From an uncultured Bacteroidota bacterium (GTDB lineage Bacteria > Bacteroidota > Rhodothermia > Rhodothermales > UBA10348): a DNA stretch of 11,867 nt. The position numbers were made by a program, and so were the translations under genes. Shown one piece after another: positions 1 to 7,234 of this stretch (the stretch's first letter is position 1; each line of letters starts with the position of its first letter). The stretch covers positions 1 through 11,867 of the forward strand of contig CALBJU010000017.1 in the NCBI GenBank assembly GCA_937893205.1, in the 5' to 3' direction. Under the pieces are notes generated by a model that saw only the letters and a list, made by a program, of their open reading frames with translations, was not told where the DNA came from and searched no databases.

Positions 1-341
1 CAGAAGAATTTCTATCAGTCGAGGTGGAAAATTCGACCATTCCAACCTGGCGTCTTCGGTTTTCCAAGGTCTTGGCCGTGTCTTTTCAGAAAGAAGGTGA
101 ATCGAGAGCCTATAGAAACTACCAGGATGAGGAGGGGCTTCGCCGCCGCGATGAGTCCGAAAAAAGTTTGGGTCGACTCCTTCAGCGAGCCACTCAGAAT
201 TCGTGGTTGCGCCTGAATGGAGAGTACGTGGTCATCGATCGTTTCGGAAATGAATATGGCACCTATGCTCTGGAGCGGTCCGGCTACTGGGAGTGGGAGC
301 GACTGTGTGAATTGCTTCCCAGTGAATATGAGCCTGGATGA
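1..341 (+). CDS. Hypothetical protein, 5'-truncated by the window edge
   Basis: The reading frame beginning at base 3 is open from the window edge to a TGA at 339-341. A GTG at 24 is the first possible internal start, but no Shine-Dalgarno sequence precedes it and the frame stays open upstream (EEFLSVEVENS), so the gene more likely begins outside the window. About 112 residues are visible. They are rich in charged residues (a run around QDEEGLRRRDESEKS), with an aromatic C-terminal part (YVVIDRFGNEYGTYALE, then GYWEWERL) that looks like a small mixed alpha/beta domain. No signal peptide or membrane segment is seen. I do not recognise the family. The stop lies 21 nt before the first copy of the intergenic repeat. 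Its reality as a gene rests on the open frame and plausible composition only. Confidence 0.5.
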   Translation, partial: EEFLSVEVENSTIPTWRLRFSKVLAVSFQKEGESRAYRNYQDEEGLRRRDESEKSLGRLLQRATQNSWLRLNGEYVVIDRFGNEYGTYALERSGYWEWERLCELLPSEYEPG

Positions 342-362
342 GCAGAAAATCTGGCCTGTAGG

Positions 363-415
363 ACAAGCGCATGTTGCGAACTCGCACGACTAGCTGAGCC
401 GATTGGAATCGATTA
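363..415 (+). repeat. Intergenic repeat, copy A
   Basis: First of three related intergenic copies. The core at 381-415 aligns without gaps to 3559-3593 (28 of 35 identical) and 5182-5216 (23 of 35). Copy A holds two short perfect palindromes: TGCGA-AC-TCGCA at 375-386 and CGATT-GG-AATCG at 400-411. It begins 21 nt after the preceding stop and ends 137 nt before the sulfatase start. The in-frame TTG at 403 lies inside it, which argues against using that codon as the sulfatase start. Confidence 0.7.
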
Positions 416-540
416 GTTTCCGGAAGGTGCGCGACACCACTCACACGATCAAACAAAGACGTCCGTGCATCCGAAGCAGGTTGCCTCTATACTCGAGCCA
501 AGCACCACGAACTAGACGAATAGAAACAGTGAGCCCGCAG

Positions 541-546
541 AGAAGG
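541..546 (+). promoter_or_regulatory. Ribosome binding site that fixes the sulfatase start
   Basis: AGAAGG lies 6 nt before the GTG at 553. The alternative in-frame starts upstream, TTG 403 and GTG 529, have no comparable site, and only the 553 start places the hydrophobic segment close to the N-terminus as a signal peptide needs. Confidence 0.6.
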
Positions 547-552
547 ATTAAA

Positions 553-2034
553 GTGAGCAGTTCCGCCAGGGAGTTTTTCAAGTATCTATTCATTGCCTGC
601 CCGCTCCTCTGCCTCCAATCCTGCAGTCCCCAACCAGAGAATCAACCACTGCCCAACGTAGTCTTTATAATGGCCGACGATATGGGATGGGGTGATGTCG
701 AGTCCTACAATCCCGAATCGCTGATTCCGACGCCGAATATCGATCGCCTGGCTGAAGAAGGACTGTCCTTTACGGACGCACACTCCGGAGCTGCCGTGTG
801 TAGTCCCACCAGATATGGGGTTATGACGGGGCGCTTCTATTGGAGAACGCACAAGCTGCATTCGTTGGTCATGCCGTATGACCCGCCCGTGATTCCTCCG
901 GAACGATTGACGTGGGGAAGGCTCATGCAGGAACGAGGCTACGAGACCGGATACGTGGGGAAATGGCATCTGGGTTTGTGGTACCCCGCAAAACCCAAGG
1001 AAAGATGGGGACGTCAGTACACGATGACCGAGGATGAGGTTGACTTCAGTAAACCCATCAAAGGCGGCCCGACGGATCTAGGATTCGATTATTTTTTCGG
1101 CAATGCCGGGGGTCCCAACAACGATTCCCCATACGCCTTTATCAGAAATGATCGCTGGGTGGAGGAGCCCACGGTGATGACGCCTCCAGAGATGAACAAA
1201 CAACCTGGCGTTGTTGAAGGACTTATGGTCCCGGGCTGGAAGCAAGAAGATGCAGATGTGAGGCTGACTGAGGAAGCTGTCGCATTCATTAACAATCACG
1301 TAAGCGATAATCCCGCGAAGCCGTTCTTCCTCTATTACAGCTTGTCGGCGCCGCATATTCCCTTCACCGCTCCCGATTTTATTAAGGGAGCGAGCCAGGC
1401 AGGTCCCCGTGGCGACATGAACGCCCTCGTTGACTGGGTGGTCGGAGAGGTCAGAGGCGCCCTGGAGAGTCAGGGCGTTTTGGATAATACGATTCTGATC
1501 TTCACGAGCGACAACGGGCCCCGCCGAAGTGGGAATCAGCATCGCGCTGCCGGTCCCTTCCGTGGACACAAGAACACAGCCTATGAGGGCGGTCACAGGG
1601 TTCCCTTCATTGTGCGCTGGCCCGGAAAGATCGGTGCTGGGGAGCGCTCTGAAGTGCCTATCAGTCTGACCGATATGATGGCAACCTTCGCCGAATTCAC
1701 GACCTACGAGCTACCAGATAACGCCGCCGAGGACAGTTACTCTATCTGGCCCGCACTGCTTGGAAAGGATCCGGGCTCAAAACACCGTCCGGCCTTGATT
1801 GCAGACACAAGCCGCGGAGATTTTTCCATTCGGCAAGGACCGTGGAAGCTCATCAAATTGATCCCCAGCCCTCGAAATCAGCTGGAACAGGTTGAATATG
1901 AGCTCTACGACCTTGATCAGGATCCGTACGAGACAACGAATCTAGCTGACACCAATCCGGACATGATAGAACAGCTAAAGCAACTTCTGGAAGAAACTAG
2001 AAGAGAGGGCTTACGCTTCTTAGACCGGTCGTAA
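553..2034 (+). CDS. S1-family (FGly-type) sulfatase, lipoprotein
   Basis: Hydrolyses sulfate esters, most likely on a polysaccharide or its oligosaccharides, in the periplasm or at the outer membrane. From the GTG at 553 the protein has 493 residues. It opens with a lipoprotein signal peptide (hydrophobic YLFIACPLLCL, lipobox LQSC, Cys24). The alkaline-phosphatase-fold sulfatase domain follows with the expected active site: metal-binding DD at 42-43, the CSPTR signature with Cys83 (converted to formylglycine) and Arg87, GKWHLG with Lys137 and His139, APHIP with His268, TSDNG with Asp320 and Asn321, and Lys340 after FRGH. No key residue is missing, so it should be active. The Cys-type signature needs a formylglycine-generating enzyme, which is not in the window. 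The frame is open back to 403, but that extension overlaps the repeat and would bury the signal peptide. The family is certain; the substrate and S1 subfamily are not. Confidence 0.93.
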   Translation: MSSSAREFFKYLFIACPLLCLQSCSPQPENQPLPNVVFIMADDMGWGDVESYNPESLIPTPNIDRLAEEGLSFTDAHSGAAVCSPTRYGVMTGRFYWRTHKLHSLVMPYDPPVIPPERLTWGRLMQERGYETGYVGKWHLGLWYPAKPKERWGRQYTMTEDEVDFSKPIKGGPTDLGFDYFFGNAGGPNNDSPYAFIRNDRWVEEPTVMTPPEMNKQPGVVEGLMVPGWKQEDADVRLTEEAVAFINNHVSDNPAKPFFLYYSLSAPHIPFTAPDFIKGASQAGPRGDMNALVDWVVGEVRGALESQGVLDNTILIFTSDNGPRRSGNQHRAAGPFRGHKNTAYEGGHRVPFIVRWPGKIGAGERSEVPISLTDMMATFAEFTTYELPDNAAEDSYSIWPALLGKDPGSKHRPALIADTSRGDFSIRQGPWKLIKLIPSPRNQLEQVEYELYDLDQDPYETTNLADTNPDMIEQLKQLLEETRREGLRFLDRS

Positions 2035-2115
2035 TGCGTCATCACTTCCTTGATTGTAGACAGTTCAACGGCTTACCACTAAATTGGCAGTAATCAGAAC
2101 AAGAGGAATTTCGAA

Positions 2116-2406
2116 ATGTCTATTGCAGTGCTCATTCTAATATTGGCCCTGATCGTGTTCACTTCGTGCCTTGGGGGGATGTGGCTTCTCAGACGATGGA
2201 TTCGCACGAAGAATGAAGCCACGGAACTGTTGCCTGAGATCGAACAAGAAATGACGGTCTCAGAATTGAATAGTCTTATTGAAGACCGCGAATTAGCGGC
2301 GAGAGCACCGCTTGAGGACAAAATCGTAGAGTTGGAAGTTCGTCTGAGCGAACATGATCAAGAAATCCAAGGTCCGAAGGGCGGTAGAGAGCCTCATCGA
2401 TCGTGA
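2116..2406 (+). CDS. Small single-pass membrane protein with coiled-coil tail
   Basis: 96 residues. An N-terminal hydrophobic segment (about 3-25, ILILALIVFTSCLGGMWLL) is followed by a basic stretch (RRWIRTKN), suggesting an N-out, C-in anchor, and then an acidic, heptad-like cytoplasmic tail of about 70 residues (for example PLEDKIVELEVRLSEHDQEI). AGAGGA at 2102-2107 lies 8 nt before the ATG and supports the start. The plan of short anchor plus amphipathic tail resembles PspB-like proteins, but the sequence is not close enough to name it. The last ten residues (GPKGGREPHRS) break the heptad pattern. An overlapping frame continues with a helix-like tail to a TGA near 2430, so a late frameshift is possible but unproven. 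It lies 81 nt after the sulfatase stop. Confidence 0.72.
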   Translation: MSIAVLILILALIVFTSCLGGMWLLRRWIRTKNEATELLPEIEQEMTVSELNSLIEDRELAARAPLEDKIVELEVRLSEHDQEIQGPKGGREPHRS

Positions 2407-2418
2407 TAGCGCTTGTCC

Positions 2419-2445
2419 GGAGGGAGCATGAAATTCCTCTCGTAG
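2419..2445 (+). other. Strong Shine-Dalgarno followed by a five-codon frame
   Basis: GGAGG at 2419-2423 stands 4 nt before an ATG at 2428 that encodes only MKFLS before a TAG at 2443. The GAGG part can pair with CCTC at 2436-2439. It may be a minimal leader peptide upstream of the gene at 2530, the relic of a lost gene start, or chance. Confidence 0.2.
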
Positions 2446-2529
2446 AATGAAATATGGATGGGACGGCGCACAAGAGAGGCGAATAAATAAATTCACCAGT
2501 CATTACCCTGCTCGACTGCGGATATCACC

Positions 2530-3519
2530 ATGAGATCAATTACGAGGAGCTTTCGTGTGTTCAGGTACCCGATCCTGGCTACCATTTTCCTCTCGTGTTG
2601 TGCAATTCCAAACCCATCCGCAGCGCAAGACATTCCTCGGATAGTTCGGCTTGAGAATAATCCTGCTATCACTCCCGATATGCTGCAGGGCGACGATGGT
2701 GGAAATATCAATGGTCCGTCACTGATCCGCGTTCCAGACTGGGTAGTGAATCCTTTGGGCCGCTATTATCTCTACTTCGCTCATCATGCGGGAAAGTACA
2801 TCCGGTTGGCGTACTCAGACTCGATCACAGGGCCGTGGATCGTTGTTGATGAAGGCTCCTTGCGACTGGAGCAAACCCACTGCATTCAGGACACACATAT
2901 TGCCTCGCCGGACGTGCACGTAGATAACGAGCGCAAGCAAATTGTGATGTATTACCATTGCCCTGCTGACGTACCTGCGTCCGAAACAGGTCGCCAACGA
3001 ACCCTGGGGGCTACTTCCTCTGATGGTCGCTCGTTCGAGGCGCAATCTGAAGCTCTTGGCAACTCTTATTTCAGAGTTTTCGAGTGGGGTGAACACACGT
3101 ATGCTCTGGGTATGCCTGGTATCTTCTATCGCTCAGATTCCTCGCTTTCTGGATTCGAGCGCGGCCCCCAGTTATTTACAGAGGACATGAGACACTCGGC
3201 AGTAACTGTTCGAGAAAATATTCTATTCGTGTTCTATACCGATGTTGGCGACGACCCAGAAAGAATTCTTGTCTCCATGATCGACCTATCGACTGATTGG
3301 GAAAGCTGGAAGGAGTCCAGTTCAGCCGTTGTTCTGGAACCAGAGAAAGATTGGGAAGGAGGACTTATGCCAGCTGAGCCTTCTGTCCGAGGCTACGCTC
3401 GTTCCTTCGTCCGTGAACTGAGAGATCCTGCTTTGTTTGAGGAGGAGGGTAGAACGTATTTACTCTACGCCGTCGGCGGCGAGTCAGGTATCGCAATAGC
3501 TCAAATAGTTTGGGAGTAA
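2530..3519 (+). CDS. Secreted beta-propeller glycoside hydrolase-like protein (GH43/GH117-like fold)
   Basis: 329 residues. A Sec signal peptide (about 1-32; basic start MRSITRSFRVFR, hydrophobic ILATIFLSCCA, likely cleavage after SAA) precedes repeated beta-blade units. These include NGPSLIRVPDWV (61-72), RYYLYFAHHAGKYIRLAYSD (79-97), HIASPDVHVD (123-132), LRDPALFEEEGRTYLLY (297-313) and a closing GGESGIAIAQIVWE strand. Alternating phrases such as SPDV, YYLYFAHH and RDPALFEE, with aromatic strands, are typical of the five-bladed propellers of clan GH-F and relatives. Asp128 in SPDVH, Asp70 and Glu283 are possible catalytic acids, but I cannot assign them with confidence. It lies between the sulfatase and a repeat copy, fitting a role in polysaccharide breakdown. 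No clear Shine-Dalgarno precedes the ATG. The family fold is likely; enzymatic activity is inference, and it may only bind sugar. Confidence 0.8.
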   Translation: MRSITRSFRVFRYPILATIFLSCCAIPNPSAAQDIPRIVRLENNPAITPDMLQGDDGGNINGPSLIRVPDWVVNPLGRYYLYFAHHAGKYIRLAYSDSITGPWIVVDEGSLRLEQTHCIQDTHIASPDVHVDNERKQIVMYYHCPADVPASETGRQRTLGATSSDGRSFEAQSEALGNSYFRVFEWGEHTYALGMPGIFYRSDSSLSGFERGPQLFTEDMRHSAVTVRENILFVFYTDVGDDPERILVSMIDLSTDWESWKESSSAVVLEPEKDWEGGLMPAEPSVRGYARSFVRELRDPALFEEEGRTYLLYAVGGESGIAIAQIVWE

Positions 3520-3542
3520 GTATCCCGATTGCGAAGCGGATG

Positions 3543-3593
3543 ACAAGCGAGTTGCGGGCTCGTAAGACTGGCTGAGGCGGTTGGAAACGGTTA
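3543..3593 (+). repeat. Intergenic repeat, copy B
   Basis: Second copy, beginning 23 nt after the preceding stop. The 35-nt core at 3559-3593 shares 28 positions with copy A and 26 with copy C. Similarity to A extends upstream through ACAAGCG and GTTGCG, with a 2-nt gap. The palindrome around 3578-3589 has one mismatch relative to copy A, so the inverted repeat is imperfectly kept. Confidence 0.7.
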
Positions 3594-3704
3594 CATTAAC
3601 TGCTTCATGCGTCCACATGGCATCTGTATCAACATTCGGTATATGATCGTATTGAAGCGGTACCGTGCTCATTACACCCGCCGTTTTTCACTATTGCAGT
3701 CCCA

Positions 3705-4532
3705 ATGAAATTCAACGAAGAGGAAGTAGGAAGACTGGTTCAGCGAGCCTCTGAATTACATGAAGAGGCGTTGTCAGACGCCAATCATGATCTGACACTT
3801 TCGGAGATAGAGTCGATTGCCAATGAGCTTGGCATTCCCTCTCGTTATCTGCTAGAAGCGGCTCTCGAGGGGCAAGAACCTGATCCCACTACAACTGCGA
3901 GTCTGTGGGGGGCACCATTTCGGGTCGAACAGACTAGAGTTGTAGACGGCGTCGTAACCGAGAAGCAGTGGGAAGAGGTACTAATTGAGTTACAGGATTT
4001 TAACGGCAAGACTGGGAAAGTAGAATTGATAGGAGACTCCAGGCGATGGAGGCATACCGTTGGGGAGGGAGATAGTGGATTCAATTTCGAGGAAATGACG
4101 GCGGTGTTGCGACCCGTCGAGGGCAAGACCTCCATACGCCTCAAACATGAATACAAGGGCGCAGTGGCGATGTATTTCATGGCATTTGGTGTTGCATCAT
4201 TATTATCGCTGGTGGTTGCACACTCCTTGCCAGAAGTATCCAAAATATCGGAGCTGATTTATGCGGGTCTAGGAGGCGTTCTGTCCCTTGTGGGAGTGCG
4301 TGCCCTGATTGCCGTATCTGCACGGAGATATAAGGAGCGTTTAGCCGAATTGGCAGATCGATTGCAACGGCTCGTGAATGGCCCTGAAGAGTTTTCTCGT
4401 ACAACTAGCACGGAGCTACATTCCATTTCATCTAAGAGCGACGAGCTACAGACATCGATACTCGAGGATCTGAATGCATCAGAGCCGGCAGAAGAAAGCG
4501 TTATCAAGCAAAACAGAGGTGCGGTCCGTTAG
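3705..4532 (+). CDS. Two-TM membrane protein with N-terminal helical and START-like domains
   Basis: 275 residues without a signal peptide. Residues 1-55 are helical (EEEVGRLVQRASELHEEA, then LTLSEIESIANELGIPSRYL), a module seen ahead of varied domains in bacteria and resembling a small DNA-binding or docking helix bundle. Residues about 68-150 (LWGAPFRVEQTRVVDGVVTE onward, ending VEGKTSIRLKHEY) look like a mixed alpha/beta fold of SRPBCC/START type. Two hydrophobic helices follow (about 154-172 and 184-205), then a cytoplasmic coiled-coil-like region (RRYKERLAELADRLQRLV) and an acidic, serine-rich tail. The function is unknown; the architecture suggests a membrane-anchored sensor or lipid-binding protein. 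No Shine-Dalgarno is visible before the ATG, which is the first start after the 185-nt gap that holds repeat copy B. The gene ends 90 nt before the DUF3224 gene and could share its transcript. Confidence 0.82.
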   Translation: MKFNEEEVGRLVQRASELHEEALSDANHDLTLSEIESIANELGIPSRYLLEAALEGQEPDPTTTASLWGAPFRVEQTRVVDGVVTEKQWEEVLIELQDFNGKTGKVELIGDSRRWRHTVGEGDSGFNFEEMTAVLRPVEGKTSIRLKHEYKGAVAMYFMAFGVASLLSLVVAHSLPEVSKISELIYAGLGGVLSLVGVRALIAVSARRYKERLAELADRLQRLVNGPEEFSRTTSTELHSISSKSDELQTSILEDLNASEPAEESVIKQNRGAVR

Positions 4533-4622
4533 ATGAATCACTCGAGCATGTTTTATGCAAAGCAACCTGGTTCGATTCGGTAGCTGGCTGCGATGCGTGA
4601 CCGTGAAGAGGCAAAACCAATT

Positions 4623-5153
4623 ATGATCAATCGAATTATTACCTCAGGCGGCATTCTTATTTTTGCCTCGCTATTAATGAGCATTGGCACTCTGGCGTAT
4701 GCCCAATCCCCAGTCGATACGACAACGACATCACAAACACACACGGAAATGACGACCATTGCAAGTGGAACGTTTGACGTCAAGTTGATACCTCAAGCAC
4801 CGGAAGAGGCATCAGAAGATTCAGGTATGGGTCGCATGACGATCGACAAGCAGTTTTTTAGTGACCTCGATGCGCATAGTGTAGGTCAGATGCTCACAGC
4901 GATGACCGCGACAGAGGGCTCAGCAGGGTACGACGCCATTGAACGCGTGAGCGGCACCCTTCATGAGCGCGTTGGCACATTCGTGCTTCAGCACAACGCG
5001 ACGATGGCGCACGGTGCTCAACAACAATCAGTTAGCGTGGTACCCGATTCGGGTACGGGTGAACTGGTGGGCCTATCAGGAGAAATGAAAATCACTATTT
5101 CAGACGGGAAGCATTTCTACGAGTTTACCTACACACTCGACTCTGATTCGTGA
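4623..5153 (+). CDS. Secreted DUF3224-family protein
   Basis: From the ATG at 4623 it has 176 residues. GAAGAGG at 4605-4611 lies 11 nt upstream, and this start gives a clean signal peptide (MINRIITSGGILIFASLLMS, cleavage after AYA at residue 27). An ATG at 4593 is in frame but would add ten charged residues before the signal. The mature part carries the DUF3224 pattern: MTTIASGTFDVK (43-54), a strand that includes RMTIDKQFFSDL, IERVSGTLHERVGTFVLQHN (107-126) and VVPDSGTGELVGLSGE (139-154), ending EFTYTLDS. The family forms a small beta-barrel related to the allene oxide cyclase fold, and many members have no known activity. No catalytic residues can be pointed out. It is followed directly by repeat copy C. 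Confidence 0.85.
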   Translation: MINRIITSGGILIFASLLMSIGTLAYAQSPVDTTTTSQTHTEMTTIASGTFDVKLIPQAPEEASEDSGMGRMTIDKQFFSDLDAHSVGQMLTAMTATEGSAGYDAIERVSGTLHERVGTFVLQHNATMAHGAQQQSVSVVPDSGTGELVGLSGEMKITISDGKHFYEFTYTLDSDS

Positions 5154-5163
5154 ACCTCGAGGC

Positions 5164-5216
5164 GAACTCGGTTCTGACGGGCTCGAACGACTGGTTGAGA
5201 TCGTCTGAAACAGTTA
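5164..5216 (+). repeat. Intergenic repeat, copy C
   Basis: Third and most divergent copy, starting 11 nt after the preceding stop. The core at 5182-5216 matches B at 26 and A at 23 of 35 positions, and the most conserved block, CTCGnAnGACTgGnTGAG, is intact. The second palindrome of copy A is lost here. A separate perfect palindrome, CCTCGAGG, sits just before it at 5155-5162. Confidence 0.65.
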
Positions 5217-5286
5217 GATTCTGAAGGGCAGGCCAATGGTCACCAAAATTCCACGAGCCGTTCTGCGCACCCATCTTCCAAAGTGA

Positions 5287-7152
5287 ATGAAAAAGACCGA
5301 TCGTGAACTGGGTATGCTGCGGCAGATTACGCGCCGTGACTTCGTCCAGGGAGCTAGCCTCGCAGCGCTGGGATTGATGCTGCCCACGGGCTGCAGTCCC
5401 GCTAGGAACGAACGCAACGTTCCCACCACCGGCACAAGCTACCCTCCGACACGAACCGGGTTACGTGGTTCGCACCCAGGATCCTTCGAAACAGCCCACG
5501 CGCTGGCCCGTGAAGGCAGACGTTTTGACAATCCTGTGGACCTCGACGAGGAGTACGATTTGGTTGTTGTGGGTGCGGGTATAAGCGGACTGACTGCCGC
5601 TTACGAGTATCGCAAAAAGTTCGGAGCGGAATCACGCATCCTGATCCTGGACAATCACGATGATTTCGGCGGCCATGCGAAGAGAAACGAGTTTCATCAA
5701 GGGGATGAAATGCGTCTGTCTTGGGGAGGCACGATGAATCTCGAATACCTGTTATTCACCGACAGGGTGCTGGAGTTCTTGGCTGAATTCGGAATCGATG
5801 TTGAGCGATTGAGTAAAAAACTGGACTTCCACTATGGCCTTGATGGCCCTGCTATCTGGTTCGACGCAGACACCTACGGGAGAGATGTGTTGGTCCCCGG
5901 ATTTTCCATGTACAGTCAAAACCGCGATGTGCTGGATACGATAGATCAATTTCCGATCAGCGAGTCGGCGCGAGCTGCCTTCAAAGACTTTTACTCTTCT
6001 GAGGCCAACGTCCTTCAAGGTATGAGTGAGCAGGAGATCAAGCATGTCTTACTCGAAACGAGCTACACTGATTTTCTCTCCCAATATGCCGGTCTTCCAG
6101 ATGAGGTCGTGGAACTGTTCGTCAAGTCAACCGACGGTTACTGGGGCGTTCAGCCACATAGTCTATCAACTACTGAGGCGATGAATGCATGGCTGCCGGG
6201 TTCTCATCTACTTGGCGATGTGGCCGATCGCGCAGCCGGTGAAGAAGAGTCCGAACTGGTGGCGATGTTTCCGGACGGCAACGCAACGATTGCCCGCCTA
6301 CTCGTCCACGCGCTCATTCCAGATATTGCTCCGGGCACCAATGCAAACAACGTTGCGACGGCACGGTTTGACTATGACCAACTTGATCGTCCCGAGGGGT
6401 CGATAAAATTGCGTCTTGAATCGACTGTAGTACGTGCTGAAAATGAAGGTGGTGGGGTGGCCGTTACCTATGTGAAAGACGGCCTAACCACTCGGATTCG
6501 CGGAAAACACTCCGTATTGGCATGCTATCACGCAATTTTACCTCATATATGTCCTGAACTGCCCGAAAAACAGAAGGAGGCGGCGCGGTATCAGGTTAAA
6601 CGCCCCATGCTCATCACCAACGTACTTTTGCGTAGCGGCACACCATTTGAAAAACTGGGTATTACGGGGGCGTATTGTCCAGGGCGCATGCACGCAAAGG
6701 CGTGGCTGATCAAGGGTGTCAATACCGCGGGCTACGAGGGAGGTAGTGATACTTCGGGTCCGGTGCCTGTGATGTTCTGGGGCCTGATAGCTCCTCCGCG
6801 GCGTGATGTCCCCCTGCAGGACCAACTTCGTCAATCCCGACAGGCCATGCTGGAATTAACATTTGAGGATTACGAACGTGAGGTTCGGACCGTGCTGGAT
6901 GGGATGCTCGGTCCGGCAGGGTTTAACGTAGCAGACGATATCCTCGCGATAACTGTAAATAGATGGCCCCACGGATATTCCTATGGATATCGGGATCTGT
7001 GGGATCCAGATTGGGAACCGGGCGGGGCGCCACATGAAATCGCTCGACAGCCAGTCGGAAATATCGCCATCGCAAACTCCGATGCGGCGGCAGCGGCCTA
7101 TACGCAAGCTGCCATTGAAGAGGCTATTAGAGCGATCGACGAGCTGAATTGA
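5287..7152 (+). CDS. Spermidine dehydrogenase (SpdH)-like FAD-dependent oxidoreductase, Tat-exported
   Basis: 621 residues, about the length of Pseudomonas SpdH, which oxidatively cleaves spermidine using FAD and haem. A twin-arginine signal is clear: ITRRDFVQGASLAALGLML (14-32), with Arg16 and Arg17. Cys36 in LPTGC could be a lipid anchor, but Pro at -3 is not standard. The FAD-binding Rossmann motif follows (DLVVVGAGISGLTAAYEY, GAGISG at 96-101), then LILDNHDDFGGHAKRNEF (118-136), wording characteristic of SpdH-type proteins. The C-terminal FAD-contacting region (NRWPHGYSYGYRDLWDP, then GNIAIANSDAAAAAY) is present, so the gene is complete. The ATG at 5287 is the first start after an in-frame TGA at 5284, and the N-terminus DRELGM.RQITRRDF fits the family. 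No Shine-Dalgarno is seen. Family membership is strong; the amine substrate is not established from sequence. Confidence 0.87.
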   Translation: MKKTDRELGMLRQITRRDFVQGASLAALGLMLPTGCSPARNERNVPTTGTSYPPTRTGLRGSHPGSFETAHALAREGRRFDNPVDLDEEYDLVVVGAGISGLTAAYEYRKKFGAESRILILDNHDDFGGHAKRNEFHQGDEMRLSWGGTMNLEYLLFTDRVLEFLAEFGIDVERLSKKLDFHYGLDGPAIWFDADTYGRDVLVPGFSMYSQNRDVLDTIDQFPISESARAAFKDFYSSEANVLQGMSEQEIKHVLLETSYTDFLSQYAGLPDEVVELFVKSTDGYWGVQPHSLSTTEAMNAWLPGSHLLGDVADRAAGEEESELVAMFPDGNATIARLLVHALIPDIAPGTNANNVATARFDYDQLDRPEGSIKLRLESTVVRAENEGGGVAVTYVKDGLTTRIRGKHSVLACYHAILPHICPELPEKQKEAARYQVKRPMLITNVLLRSGTPFEKLGITGAYCPGRMHAKAWLIKGVNTAGYEGGSDTSGPVPVMFWGLIAPPRRDVPLQDQLRQSRQAMLELTFEDYEREVRTVLDGMLGPAGFNVADDILAITVNRWPHGYSYGYRDLWDPDWEPGGAPHEIARQPVGNIAIANSDAAAAAYTQAAIEEAIRAIDELN

Positions 7153-7234
7153 CTTCCTTCGTCACGATCAGAGGACAACTCAGCCGCTGGTGGATAAGCC
7201 CGTCACTTTTTTGTAGAGGATAATGGAGAAGTTG

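Noticed and set aside
403..552. Upstream in-frame extension of the sulfatase from a TTG
   Set aside because: It overlaps repeat copy A, has no ribosome site and would place the lipoprotein signal internally.
1078..1596. Long - strand frame of 172 codons
   Set aside because: It lies antisense within the sulfatase active-site region, whose coding sense is certain, and its translation matches no family.
4593..4622. Earlier ATG for the DUF3224 protein
   Set aside because: It adds a charged stretch ahead of a good signal peptide and lacks a ribosome site as good as that for 4623.
363..5216. Intergenic repeats as integron attC sites
   Set aside because: Only copy C ends with a good right core (GTTAGAT), no left core is seen, no integrase is present, and genes between copies do not form single-gene cassettes. 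Not excluded as a very decayed site.
363..5216. Intergenic repeats as a CRISPR array
   Set aside because: Only three degenerate copies separated by kilobases containing genes.
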